Assembly (NCBI RefSeq): GCF_043641665.1
Contig: NC_092181.1
Coordinates: forward strand, 16,467,463-16,531,462
Source of the DNA: Enoplosus armatus
Taxonomy: Eukaryota > Chordata > Actinopteri > Centrarchiformes > Enoplosidae
Length of the DNA stretch: 64,000 nt
Direction of reading: 5' to 3'
The notes under the pieces are model-generated. The model searched no databases. It was not told where the DNA came from and saw nothing but the letters and a program-made list of their open reading frames with translations. Every line of letters starts with the position of its first letter. Positions within the stretch are counted from its first letter, which is position 1. Below are positions 28,401-43,400 of this stretch, piece after piece. Made by a program: the position numbers and the translations under genes.

Positions 28401-31400
28401 ACTTCAGCACCTGTCACTGAGACCTTGCCAAGTTTGCCAACACTCAACACCACTGCCTTACCACTCTTTGAAACTTCACCACCAGTGGGTTCAAGTACAT
28501 TACCAGACACTTCAACATTGCCAACAATCAACATAGGTTTAAAACCACACACAAGTTCATCACAAGCCATTGCAACTTCAATAGCAGTAAGTGAAAATTT
28601 GCCTACAATCAACACAACCTTAGTGCAACTGAAGTCATCACTGCTAGTCAATAATACTTCATCTCCGGATCACACCGCTTCACCACTGGCAACTTACCCA
28701 CCTGACCACACAGCTCTAACACAAGTCAAGTCATCTTCAACACCACTCGTAACAACTTCAGAGTCAGTCAAGACAACTTTATCGCCCATCACTGCATCTT
28801 CATCTTCACTAACTCAAACTTCATCTCCACTTTCTTCAAGTCAAGAACCTCTAGACACAAGTTTAATACCACTCAGTATGACTTCTTTACCACTCTCTAC
28901 AATTTCACCACCACTTGATTCAAGTCCAGCCCAATCAACATCAACTATGTCACCTATCAACACAAGTTTACATGCAGGAACAACATCTTCATCACAAAGA
29001 AGTAAAACTTCAGTACCTATCACTGAGACCTTGCCGACAATCAACACAACATTAGTGCAACTGAAAACGTCACCGCTAGTCAACAATACTTCATCTCCGA
29101 ATCATACCACTTTACCACTTACAACTTCACAACCAGTGGGTTCAAGTACCTTACCAGCCACGTCAACTTTGCCAACACTCAACACAAGTTTAAAACCACA
29201 CACAAGTTCATCACAAGGCATTGCAACTTCAGCAGCAGTCAGTGAAAATTTGCCAACAATCAACACAACATTAGTGCAACTGAAAACGTCACCGCTAGTC
29301 AACAATACTTCATCTCCGAATCATACCACTTTACCACTTACAACTTCACCACCTGTCAACACAACTCTAACACAAGTCAAGTCATCTTCAACACCACTCA
29401 AGACTTCTTTTGAGTCAGTCAAGACAACTTCACCAGCAATAATGATGACTTTACCACCAGTGAATGCAAGTCCTCCTGTCAATGAGACCTCATCACCAAT
29501 TATTTCCACCTCAACTTTAGATATTGCAACGTCTTTACCACACAATGCAACTTTAGCACCAGCAACTCAAACATCACTGCCACCTGGTTCAAGTCCAGTG
29601 CCAGCCACTCCAAGTTTACCCTCAATCAACAGAAGTTTGCGACCAGAAACAACAAGCTCATTACTGACACTCAACACTACTTTATCACCAATTACTAACA
29701 CTTCACCACCTGTCACACACATGATAACTTCACAACCAGTCAAGATAACATCTTCACCAGTCATTAAAACTCCACCACCAGTCAATGCTACTCCAACAAC
29801 TTCCAATACAACACCAAACTCACTAGGTAACAAAACCATGAAACAAGGAAATTCAGCTACAATTGGCAGTGTCAATCCTATAAGATTGGAATTACAAAAT
29901 TTAGCTTAGTCCTATGTCACTTATTCTTCATATTCTTTGCCACCAGCTAATTCTGCTTTTACCCTGCCAGGTTATTTGACCACTTCCTCAATAAATGGAA
30001 CAGCCTCATCACTAAAATCCACAAGTACAACTCGTGTTCCAGCTACCACAACAACAGCTGCCCAACCATCTGAGCCAAAAATCACTTTGGCATTCAAAGT
30101 GCAGCAAAATTTTACAGCACAGCTTGCGAACAAATCCTCTCCAGAATTTAAGGAATTGGCACACAAAGTGTCCACAGCGGTAAGTCAAAACACATGTATA
30201 CAGTATATATCTTTTTTCAATTTATAATTTTCCACGAACAAATACCAAATACTAAGAGGTTTTAGAGGAACTGCAAGTGTGAAATTACAGTTTGACATAC
30301 CACTAACAAATGTGGATCAAAGTATAAATGACAGCATTCAGATAGCGTCTACAAAAATACCTTCACAATACAATTGGTCGAAATAAAAGTAAATCAGGAT
30401 GTGTAGGTGTGGAAGGGATCCAGTGACTTGTCTGTAAATGTATCACGAGTCATGCACAAAGTTACTGTTTCACGATTATGAACAGTTAATGTTAGTGAGC
30501 TTAAATGAATATGACACACTAACTGATACCTTTGAAAGATGGTTTAACTGGAACACTTCAAGTTTATATTAAAATATTTGAAAATAGATGTTATGCTGTT
30601 TTGTAAAGAAAAGAAATGTCCATTTTCATGTCATTCCTTTAGGTCACTGTCTACCCGGATATCATGAAATCTCTCACTGGTTGACTCTATTAACTTAGAC
30701 ACATGAATACATATATTCAATCGTTCTCGAACAAACGCAAACGCAAGCACGCACGCACACAAACTTGATCACAAACAGACACACACCAGCTTTTCTTAAA
30801 TGAAAGAAAATGACTTCCTGTTGCTTTCTTTTAATCATTCGCATAAAATGTGATTTTTACAGCTCAACAAAGTCTATTCAACTAAATATGGAGCTGCCTT
30901 CAACAGAACTGTGATCCAACATTTCAGGTACAAGGTGTTGCTTCTGATATATTTGCAGACTTTGGTGATTTTGCTTTCAATCTGCCAAAATGTCTCAGAC
31001 AAACAAGGGGCGCTCTGGCGGTGTAAGAGTTCAGGCACTCACCCTGAACCTCCCCAGTTCACTAGACCATAGTCCTTTTTTGTATATCTTTCTCCATCTC
31101 TCTTTCACCTCATTTCCTGGCTGCTCTTTGCCGTAAATTGTTTAATACAAAATCAAAACATCCAAATACTAGTTTAACAAAATAATGATCAAAAGCATTG
31201 TATAACTAATCATTTCCAAAAATATTTTTCTAATAGTCAAGGATCCATTGTGGTAGATGCTCAGGTGATATTCAATGATGTCAACTCACTACCAAATGCC
31301 AGTTCTGTGGCTGAAACTTTGGTGGCTGCTGCTTCCAGCTCTAATTTCTCCCTCAGTGTCAACACATCATCCATTGTTGCAACAAGTAAGACTTTACTTT

Positions 31401-34400
31401 AATTGCCATACATAAAAGTCAGTTCATTTTAGAAATTCAAACAATAAACAATGTTATAATGTGATGTATCAGTTTACAAGGCATCAGATTGAATTAAAAT
31501 TCTGAATTAAAAATTCAATTTCTCAGTCATATTGGCACCTACTGAAGTCCCTGCCACGATTGCATTGTCAACATCTATCACTTCATCAGTTCTTAATGAA
31601 AGCACTCCACCAGTCGCGACAACTTCACCACCTCTTGGACCAAGTTCAGAACAATTCACTACAAGTTCGCCAGGAATAAATTCAACTACAGCTATCGGTA
31701 AGACAGCAATTTCTTCCTCATCTTCATCTTCTATATCTCAAACTTCACCTTCACTCCCTTCAAGTCAAGCACCACTAAATACAAGTTTGCCAACAATCAA
31801 CACCACTTCCTTACCACTCTTTGAAACTTCACCACCAGTGAGTTCAAGTACATTACCAGACACTTCAACATTGCCAACAATCAACACAAGTTTAAAACCA
31901 CACACAAGTTCATCAGAAGGCACTGCAACTTCAGAAGCAGTCAGTGAATATTTGCCAACAATCAACACAACTTTAGTGCAACTGAAAACGTCACCGCTAG
32001 TCAACAATACTTCATCTCCTAATCATACCACTTTACCACTTACAACTTCACCACCTGTCAACACAACTCTAACACAAGTCAAGTCATCTTCAACACTACT
32101 TGTAACAACTTTAGAATCAGTCAAGAAAACTTCTTCAAAAATGACAACCCTATCACCAGTGCCTTCAACTCCAACTATCAATAAGGCAGTTGTTTCTACC
32201 TCATCATTACACACTGCAACTGTGTCACTACTCACTTCATCTTCAACACCAATAACTCAAACTTCACTCACATACCGCTCAAGTTCAGTAGCTCTCAATA
32301 CAAGTGTGCCACCACTCAACACGTCTTCATCAAGTCTTCCTACAACCTTACCATCACTTGGTTCAAGCCCAGTGCCATCAACTCCAGGTTTGCCATTAAT
32401 AAATACAAGTTTACAACCAGGGAGGACTTCATCACAAGGACATGTTCCTTCAACACCAGTCAGAGACACTTTGCAAACAAACAACACAACTTCAGTTGAC
32501 CAAAACACGTCACGGCCTGGTAAAAATACTTCATCACCAGTTCATACCAAGTCACCACCTACAGGCATACCACCCTTTAACTCAACTTTAATGCCAGTCA
32601 TTTCGTCACCAACACCAGTCATGACGACTTCACAATCATATAAGTCAACTTCACCCGCAAAGTCAGCATCACCACCAGTGAGTTCAACTGCGCCTGTAAA
32701 TGAGACAGCAACTTTTACTTCATTTTCATCTCCTGTATCTCAAACTTCACCTACACTCCCTTCAAGTCAAGCACCACTGAATACAAGTTTGCCAACAATC
32801 AACACCACTTCCTTACCACTCTTTGAAACTTCACCACCAGTGAGTTCAAGTACATTACCAGACACTTCAACATTGCCAACAATCAACACAAGTTTAAAAC
32901 CACACACAAGTTCATCAGAAGGCACTGCAACTTCAGAAGCAGTCAGTGAATATTTGCCAACAATCAACACAACTTTATTGCAACTGAAGACGTCACCGCT
33001 AGTCAATAATACTTCATCTCCGGATCATACCGCTTCACTACTGGCAACTTACCCACCTGACAACACAGCTCTAACACAAGTCATGTCATCTTCAACACCA
33101 CTCAAAACAACTTCAGAGTCAGTCAAGACAACTTTATCGCCAGTCACTGCATCTTCATCTTCAATAACTCAAACTTCATCTCCACTTTCTTCAAGTCAAG
33201 AACCTCGAGACACAAGTTTGCTACCACTCAGTATGACTTCTTTACCACTCTCTACAATTTCACCACCACTTGATTCAAGTCCAGCCCCGTCAACATCAAC
33301 TATGTCACCTATCAATACAAGTTTACATGCAGGAACAACACGTTCATCACAAGGCAGTAAATCTTCAGCACCTGCCACTGAGACCTTGCCAACAATCAAC
33401 ACAAAATTAGTGCAACTGAAGACGTCGCCGCTTGTCAATAATACTTCATCTCCGGATCATACCGCTTCACTACCGGCAACTTCCCCACCTGACAACATAG
33501 CTCTAACACAAGTCAAGTCATCTTCAACACCACTCAAAACAACTTCAGAGACAGTCAAGACAACTTTATCGCCAGTCACTGCATCTTCATCACCACTTAC
33601 TCAAACTTCATCTCCACTTTTCTCAAGTCAAACACCAGCTACATCAACTATGTCACCTATCAACACAAGTTTACATGCAGGAACAACATCTTCATCACAA
33701 GGCAGTAAAACTTCAGCACCTGTCACTGAGACCTTGCCAAGTTTGCCAACACTCAACACCACTGCCTTACCACTCTTTGAAACTTCACCACCAGTGGGTT
33801 CAAGTACATTACCAGACACTTCAACATTGCCAACAATCAACACAAGTTTAAAACCACACACAAGTTCATCAGAAGGCACTGCAACTTCAGAAGCAGTCAG
33901 TGAATATTTGTCAACAATCAACACAACTTTATTGCAACTGAAGACGTCACCGCTAGTCAATAATACTTCATCTCCGGATCATACCGCTTCACTACTGGCA
34001 ACTTACCCACCTCAAAACACAGCTCTAACACAAGTCATGTCATCTTCAACACCACTCAAAACAACTTCAGAGTCAGTCAAGACACCTTTATCGCCAGTCA
34101 CTGCATCTTCATCTTCAACAACTCAAACTTCATCTCCACTTTCTTCAAGTCAAGAACCTCAAGACACAAGTTTGCTACCACTCAGTATGACTTCTTTACC
34201 ACTCTCTACAATTTCACCACCACTTGATTCAAGTCCAGCCCCGTCAACATCAACTATGTCACCTATCAACACAAGTTTACATGCAGGAACAACACGTTCA
34301 TCACAAGGCAGTAAATCTTCAGCACCTGCCACTGAGACCTTGCCAACAATCAACACAAAATTAGTGCAACTGAAGACGTCGCCGCTTGTAAATAATACTT

Positions 34401-37400
34401 CATCTCCGGATCATACCGCTTCACTACCGGCAACTTCCCCACCTGACAACACAGCTCTAACACAAGTCAAGTCATCTTCAACACCACTCAAAACAACTTC
34501 AGAGACAGTCAAGACAACTTTATCGCCAGTCACTGCATCTTCATCACCACTTACTCAAACTTCATCTCCACTTTTCTCAAGTCAAACACCAGCTACATCA
34601 ACTATGTCACCTATCAACACAAGTTTACATGCAGGAACAACATCTTCATCACAAGGCAGTAAAACTTCAGCACCTGTCACTGAGACCTTGCCAAGTTTGC
34701 CAACACTCAACACCACTGCCTTACCACTCTTTGAAACTTCACCACCAGTGGGTTCAAATACATTACCAGACACTTCAACATTGCCAACAATCAACATAGG
34801 TTTAAAACCACACACAAGTTCATCACAAGCCATTGCAACTTCAATAGCAGTAAGTGAAAATTTGCCTACAATCAACACAACTTTAGTGCAACTGAAGTCA
34901 TCACTGCTAGTCAATAATACTTCATCTCCGGATCACACCGCTTCACCACTGGCAACTTACCCACCTGACCACACAGCTCTAACACAAGTCAAGTCATCTT
35001 CAACACCACTCGTAACAACTTCAGAGTCAGTCAAGACAACTTTATCGCCCATCACTGCATCTTCATCTTCACTAACTCAAACTTCATCTCCACTTTCTTC
35101 AAGTCAAGAACCTCTAGACACAAGTTTAATACCACTCAGTATGACTTCTTTACCACTCTCTACAATTTCACCACCACTTGATTCAAGTCCAGCCCAATCA
35201 ACATCAACTATGTCACCTATCAACACAAGTTTACATGCAGGAACAACATCTTCATCACAAAGCAGTAAAACTTCAGTACCTATCACTGAGACCTTGCCGA
35301 CAATCAACACAACATTAGTGCAACTGAAAACGTCACCGCTAGTCAACAATACTTCATCTCCGAATCATACCACTTTACCACTTACAACTTCACCACCTGT
35401 CAACACAACTCTAACACAAGTCAAGTCATCTTCAACACCACTCAAGACTTCTTTTGAGTCAGTCAAGACAACTTCACCAGCAATAATGATGACTTTACCA
35501 CCAGTGAATGCAAGTCCTCCTGTCAATGAGACCTCATCACCAATTATTTCCACCTCAACTTTAGATATTGCAACGTCTTTACCACACAATGCAACTTTAG
35601 CACCAGCAACTCAAACATCACTGCCACCTGGTTCAAGTCCAGTGCCAGCCACTCCAAGTTTACCCTCAATCAACAGAAGTTTGCGACCAGAAACAACAAG
35701 CTCATTACTGACACTCAACACTACTTTATCACCAATTACTAACACTTCACCACCTGTCACACACATGATAACTTCACAACCAGTCAAGATAACATCTTCA
35801 CCAGTCATTAAAACTCCACCACCAGTCAATGCTACTCCAACAACTTCCAATACAACACCAAACTCACTAGGTAACAAAACCATGAAACAAGGAAATTCAG
35901 CTACAATTGGCAGTGTCAATCCTATAAGATTGGAATTACAAAATTTAGCTTAGTCCTATGTCACTTATTCTTCATATTCTTTGCCACCAGCTAATTCTGC
36001 TTTTACCCTGCCAGGTTATTTGACCACTTCCTCAATAAATGGAACAGCCTCATCACTAAAATCCACAAGTACAACTCGTGTTCCAGCTACCACAACAACA
36101 GCTGCCCAACCATCTGAGCCAAAAATCACTTTGGCATTCAAAGTGCAGCAAAATTTTACAGCACAGCTTGCGAACAAATCCTCTCCAGAATTTAAGGAAT
36201 TGGCACACAAAGTGTCCACAGCGGTAAGTCAAAACACATGTATACAGTATATATCTTTTTTCAATTTATAATTTTCCACGAACAAATACCAAATACTAAG
36301 AGGTTTTAGAGGAACTGCAAGTGTGAAATTACAGTTTGACATACCACTAACAAATGTGGATCAAAGTATAAATGACAGCATTCAGATAGCGTCTACAAAA
36401 ATACCTTCACAATACAATTGGTCGAAATAAAAGTAAATCAGGATGTGTAGGTGTGGAAGGGATCCAGTGACTTGTCTGTAAATGTATCACGAGTCATGCA
36501 CAAAGTTACTGTTTCACGATTATGAACAGTTAATGTTAGTGAGCTTAAATGAATATGACACACTAACTGATACCTTTGAAAGATGGTTTAACTGGAACAC
36601 TTCAAGTTTATATTAAAATATTTGAAAATAGATGTTATGCTGTTTTGTAAAGAAAAGAAATGTCCATTTTCATGTCATTCCTTTAGGTCACTGTCTACCC
36701 GGATATCATGAAATCTCTCACTGGTTGACTCTATTAACTTAGACACATGAATACATATATTCAATCGTTCTCGAACAAACGCAAACGCAAGCACGCACGC
36801 ACACAAACTTGATCACAAACAGACACACACCAGCTTTTCTTAAATGAAAGAAAATGACTTCCTGTTGCTTTCTTTTAATCATTCGCATAAAATGTGATTT
36901 TTACAGCTCAACAAAGTCTATTCAACTAAATATGGAGCTGCCTTCAACAGAACTGTGATCCAACATTTCAGGTACAAGGTGTTGCTTCTGATATATTTGC
37001 AGACTTTGGTGATTTTGCTTTCAATCTGCCAAAATGTCTCAGACAAACAAGGGGCGCTCTGGCGGTGTAAGAGTTCAGGCACTCACCCTGAACCTCCCCA
37101 GTTCACTAGACCATAGTCCTTTTTTGTATATCTTTCTCCATCTCTCTTTCACCTCATTTCCTGGCTGCTCTTTGCCGTAAATTGTTTAATACAAAATCAA
37201 AACATCCAAATACTAGTTTAACAAAATAATGATCAAAAGCATTGTATAACTAATCATTTCCAAAAATATTTTTCTAATAGTCAAGGATCCATTGTGGTAG
37301 ATGCTCAGGTGATATTCAATGATGTCAACTCACTACCAAATGCCAGTTCTGTGGCTGAAACTTTGGTGGCTGCTGCTTCCAGCTCTAATTTCTCCCTCAG

Positions 37401-40400
37401 TGTCAACACATCATCCATTGTTGCAACAAGTAAGACTTTACTTTAATTGCCATACATAAAAGTCAGTTCATTTTAGAAATTCAAACAATAAACAATGTTA
37501 TAATGTGATGTATCAGTTTACAAGGCATCAGATTGAATTAAAATTCTGAATTAAAAATTCAATTTCTCAGTCATATTGGCACCTACTGAAGTCCCTGCCA
37601 CGATTGCATTGTCAACATCTATCACTTCATCAGTTCTTAATGAAAGCACTCCACCAGTCGCGACAACTTCACCACCTCTTGGACCAAGTTCAGAACAATT
37701 CACTACAAGTTCGCCAGGAATAAATTCAACTACAGCTATCGGTAAGACAGCAATTTCTTCCTCATCTTCATCTTCTATATCTCAAACTTCACCTTCACTC
37801 CCTTCAAGTCAAGCACCACTAAATACAAGTTTGCCAACAATCAACACCACTTCCTTACCACTCTTTGAAACTTCACCACCAGTGAGTTCAAGTACATTAC
37901 CAGACACTTCAACATTGCCAACAATCAACACAAGTTTAAAACCACACACAAGTTCATCAGAAGGCACTGCAACTTCAGAAGCAGTCAGTGAATATTTGCC
38001 AACAATCAACACAACTTTAGTGCAACTGAAAACGTCACCGCTAGTCAACAATACTTCATCTCCTAATCATACCACTTTACCACTTACAACTTCACCACCT
38101 GTCAACACAACTCTAACACAAGTCAAGTCATCTTCAACACTACTTGTAACAACTTTAGAATCAGTCAAGAAAACTTCTTCAAAAATGACAACCCTATCAC
38201 CAGTGCCTTCAACTCCAACTATCAATAAGGCAGTTGTTTCTACCTCATCATTACACACTGCAACTGTGTCACTACTCACTTCATCTTCAACACCAATAAC
38301 TCAAACTTCACTCACATACCGCTCAAGTTCAGTAGCTCTCAATACAAGTGTGCCACCACTCAACACGTCTTCATCAAGTCTTCCTACAACCTTACCATCA
38401 CTTGGTTCAAGCCCAGTGCCATCAACTCCAGGTTTGCCATTAATAAATACAAGTTTACAACCAGGGAGGACTTCATCACAAGGACATGTTCCTTCAACAC
38501 CAGTCAGAGACACTTTGCAAACAAACAACACAACTTCAGTTGACCAAAACACGTCACGGCCTGGTAAAAATACTTCATCACCAGTTCATACCAAGTCACC
38601 ACCTACAGGCATACCACCCTTTAACTCAACTTTAATGCCAGTCATTTCGTCACCAACACCAGTCATGACGACTTCACAATCATATAAGTCAACTTCACCC
38701 GCAAAGTCAGCATCACCACCAGTGAGTTCAACTGCGCCTGTAAATGAGACAGCAACTTTTACTTCATTTTCATCTCCTGTATCTCAAACTTCACCTACAC
38801 TCCCTTCAAGTCAAGCACCACTAAATACAAGTTTGCCAACAATCAACACCACTTCCTTACCACTCTTTGAAACTTCACCACCAGTGAGTTCAAGTACATT
38901 ACCAGACACTTCAACATTGCCAACAATCAACACAAGTTTAAAACCACACACAAGTTCATCAGAAGGCACTGCAACTTCAGAAGCAGTCAGTGAATATTTG
39001 CCAACAATCAACACAACTTTATTGCAACTGAAGACGTCACCGCTAGTCAATAATACTTCATCTCCGGATCATACCGCTTCACTACTGGCAACTTACCCAC
39101 CTGACAACACAGCTCTAACACAAGTCATGTCATCTTCAACACCACTCAAAACAACTTCAGAGTCAGTCAAGACAACTTTATCGCCAGTCACTGCATCTTC
39201 ATCTTCAATAACTCAAACTTCATCTCCACTTTCTTCAAGTCAAGAACCTCGAGACACAAGTTTGCTACCACTCAGTATGACTTCTTTACCACTCTCTACA
39301 ATTTCACCACCACTTGATTCAAGTCCAGCCCCGTCAACATCAACTATGTCACCTATCAATACAAGTTTACATGCAGGAACAACACGTTCATCACAAGGCA
39401 GTAAATCTTCAGCACCTGCCACTGAGACCTTGCCAACAATCAACACAAAATTAGTGCAACTGAAGACGTCGCCGCTTGTCAATAATACTTCATCTCCGGA
39501 TCATACCGCTTCACTACCGGCAACTTCCCCACCTGACAACATAGCTCTAACACAAGTCAAGTCATCTTCAACACCACTCAAAACAACTTCAGAGACAGTC
39601 AAGACAACTTTATCGCCAGTCACTGCATCTTCATCACCACTTACTCAAACTTCATCTCCACTTTTCTCAAGTCAAACACCAGCTACATCAACTATGTCAC
39701 CTATCAACACAAGTTTACATGCAGGAACAACATCTTCATCACAAGGCAGTAAAACTTCAGCACCTGTCACTGAGACCTTGCCAAGTTTGCCAACACTCAA
39801 CACCACTGCCTTACCACTCTTTGAAACTTCACCACCAGTGGGTTCAAGTACATTACCAGACACTTCAACATTGCCAACAATCAACACAAGTTTAAAACCA
39901 CACACAAGTTCATCAGAAGGCACTGCAACTTCAGAAGCAGTCAGTGAATATTTGTCAACAATCAACACAACTTTATTGCAACTGAAGACGTCACCGCTAG
40001 TCAATAATACTTCATCTCCGGATCATACCGCTTCACTACTGGCAACTTACCCACCTCAAAACACAGCTCTAACACAAGTCATGTCATCTTCAACACCACT
40101 CAAAACAACTTCAGAGTCAGTCAAGACACCTTTATCGCCAGTCACTGCATCTTCATCTTCAACAACTCAAACTTCATCTCCACTTTCTTCAAGTCAAGAA
40201 CCTCAAGACACAAGTTTGCTACCACTCAGTATGACTTCTTTACCACTCTCTACAATTTCACCACCACTTGATTCAAGTCCAGCCCCGTCAACATCAACTA
40301 TGTCACCTATCAACACAAGTTTACATGCAGGAACAACACGTTCATCACAAGGCAGTAAATCTTCAGCACCTGCCACTGAGACCTTGCCAACAATCAACAC

Positions 40401-43400
40401 AAAATTAGTGCAACTGAAGACGTCGCCGCTTGTAAATAATACTTCATCTCCGGATCATACCGCTTCACTACCGGCAACTTCCCCACCTGACAACACAGCT
40501 CTAACACAAGTCAAGTCATCTTCAACACCACTCAAAACAACTTCAGAGACAGTCAAGACAACTTTATCGCCAGTCACTGCATCTTCATCACCACTTACTC
40601 AAACTTCATCTCCACTTTTCTCAAGTCAAACACCAGCTACATCAACTATGTCACCTATCAACACAAGTTTACATGCAGGAACAACATCTTCATCACAAGG
40701 CAGTAAAACTTCAGCACCTGTCACTGAGACCTTGCCAAGTTTGCCAACACTCAACACCACTGCCTTACCACTCTTTGAAACTTCACCACCAGTGGGTTCA
40801 AATACATTACCAGACACTTCAACATTGCCAACAATCAACATAGGTTTAAAACCACACACAAGTTCATCACAAGCCATTGCAACTTCAATAGCAGTAAGTG
40901 AAAATTTGCCTACAATCAACACAACTTTAGTGCAACTGAAGTCATCACTGCTAGTCAATAATACTTCATCTCCGGATCACACCGCTTCACCACTGGCAAC
41001 TTACCCACCTGACCACACAGCTCTAACACAAGTCAAGTCATCTTCAACACCACTCGTAACAACTTCAGAGTCAGTCAAGACAACTTTATCGCCCATCACT
41101 GCATCTTCATCTTCACTAACTCAAACTTCATCTCCACTTTCTTCAAGTCAAGAACCTCTAGACACAAGTTTAATACCACTCAGTATGACTTCTTTACCAC
41201 TCTCTACAATTTCACCACCACTTGATTCAAGTCCAGCCCAATCAACATCAACTATGTCACCTATCAACACAAGTTTACATGCAGGAACAACATCTTCATC
41301 ACAAAGCAGTAAAACTTCAGTACCTATCACTGAGACCTTGCCGACAATCAACACAACATTAGTGCAACTGAAAACGTCACCGCTAGTCAACAATACTTCA
41401 TCTCCGAATCATACCACTTTACCACTTACAACTTCACCACCTGTCAACACAACTCTAACACAAGTCAAGTCATCTTCAACACCACTCAAGACTTCTTTTG
41501 AGTCAGTCAAGACAACTTCACCAGCAATAATGATGACTTTACCACCAGTGAATGCAAGTCCTCCTGTCAATGAGACCTCATCACCAATTATTTCCACCTC
41601 AACTTTAGATATTGCAACGTCTTTACCACACAATGCAACTTTAGCACCAGCAACTCAAACATCACTGCCACCTGGTTCAAGTCCAGTGCCAGCCACTCCA
41701 AGTTTACCCTCAATCAACAGAAGTTTGCGACCAGAAACAACAAGCTCATTACTGACACTCAACACTACTTTATCACCAATTACTAACACTTCACCACCTG
41801 TCACACACATGATAACTTCACAACCAGTCAAGATAACATCTTCACCAGTCATTAAAACTCCACCACCAGTCAATGCTACTCCAACAACTTCCAATACAAC
41901 ACCAAACTCACTAGGTAACAAAACCATGAAACAAGGAAATTCAGCTACAATTGGCAGTGTCAATCCTATAAGATTGGAATTACAAAATTTAGCTTAGTCC
42001 TATGTCACTTATTCTTCATATTCTTTGCCACCAGCTAATTCTGCTTTTACCCTGCCAGGTTATTTGACCACTTCCTCAATAAATGGAACAGCCTCATCAC
42101 TAAAATCCACAAGTACAACTCGTGTTCCAGCTACCACAACAACAGCTGCCCAACCATCTGAGCCAAAAATCACTTTGGCATTCAAAGTGCAGCAAAATTT
42201 TACAGCACAGCTTGCGAACAAATCCTCTCCAGAATTTAAGGAATTGGCACACAAAGTGTCCACAGCGGTAAGTCAAAACACATGTATACAGTGTATATAT
42301 TTTTTCAATTTATAATTTTCCACGAACAAATACCAAATACTAAGAGGTTTTAGAGGAACTGCAAGTGTGAAATTACAGTTTGACATACCACTAACAAATG
42401 TGGATCAAAGTATAAATGACAGCATTCAGATAGCGTCTACAAAAATACCTTCACAATACAATTGGTCGAAATAAAAGTAAATCAGGATGTGTAGGTGTGG
42501 AAGGGATCCAGTGACTTGTCTGTAAATGTATCACGAGTCATGCACAAAGTTACTGTTTCACGATTATGAACAGTTAATGTTAGTGAGCTTAAATGAATAT
42601 GACACACTAACTGATACCTTTGAAAGATGGTTTAACTGGAACACTTCAAGTTTATATTAAAATATTTGAAAATAGATGTTATGCTGTTTTGTAAAGAAAA
42701 GAAATGTCCATTTTCATGTCATTCCTTTAGGTCACTGTCTACCCGGATATCATGAAATCTCTCACTGGTTGACTCTATTAACTTAGACACATGAATACAT
42801 ATATTCAATCGTTCTCGAACAAACGCAAACGCAAGCACGCACGCACACAAACTTGATCACAAACAGACACACACCAGCTTTTCTTAAATGAAAGAAAATG
42901 ACTTCCTGTTGCTTTCTTTTAATCATTCGCATAAAATGTGATTTTTACAGCTCAACAAAGTCTATTCAACTAAATATGGAGCTGCCTTCAACAGAACTGT
43001 GATCCAACATTTCAGGTACAAGGTGTTGCTTCTGATATATTTGCAGACTTTGGTGATTTTGCTTTCAATCTGCCAAAATGTCTCAGACAAACAAGGGGCG
43101 CTCTGGCGGTGTAAGAGTTCAGGCACTCACCCTGAACCTCCCCAGTTCACTAGACCATAGTCCTTTTTTGTATATCTTTCTCCATCTCTCTTTCACCTCA
43201 TTTCCTGGCTGCTCTTTGCCGTAAATTGTTTAATACAAAATCAAAACATCCAAATACTAGTTTAACAAAATAATGATCAAAAGCATTGTATAACTAATCA
43301 TTTCCAAAAATATTTTTCTAATAGTCAAGGATCCATTGTGGTAGATGCTCAGGTGATATTCAATGATGTCAACTCACTACCAAATGCCAGTTCTGTGGCT

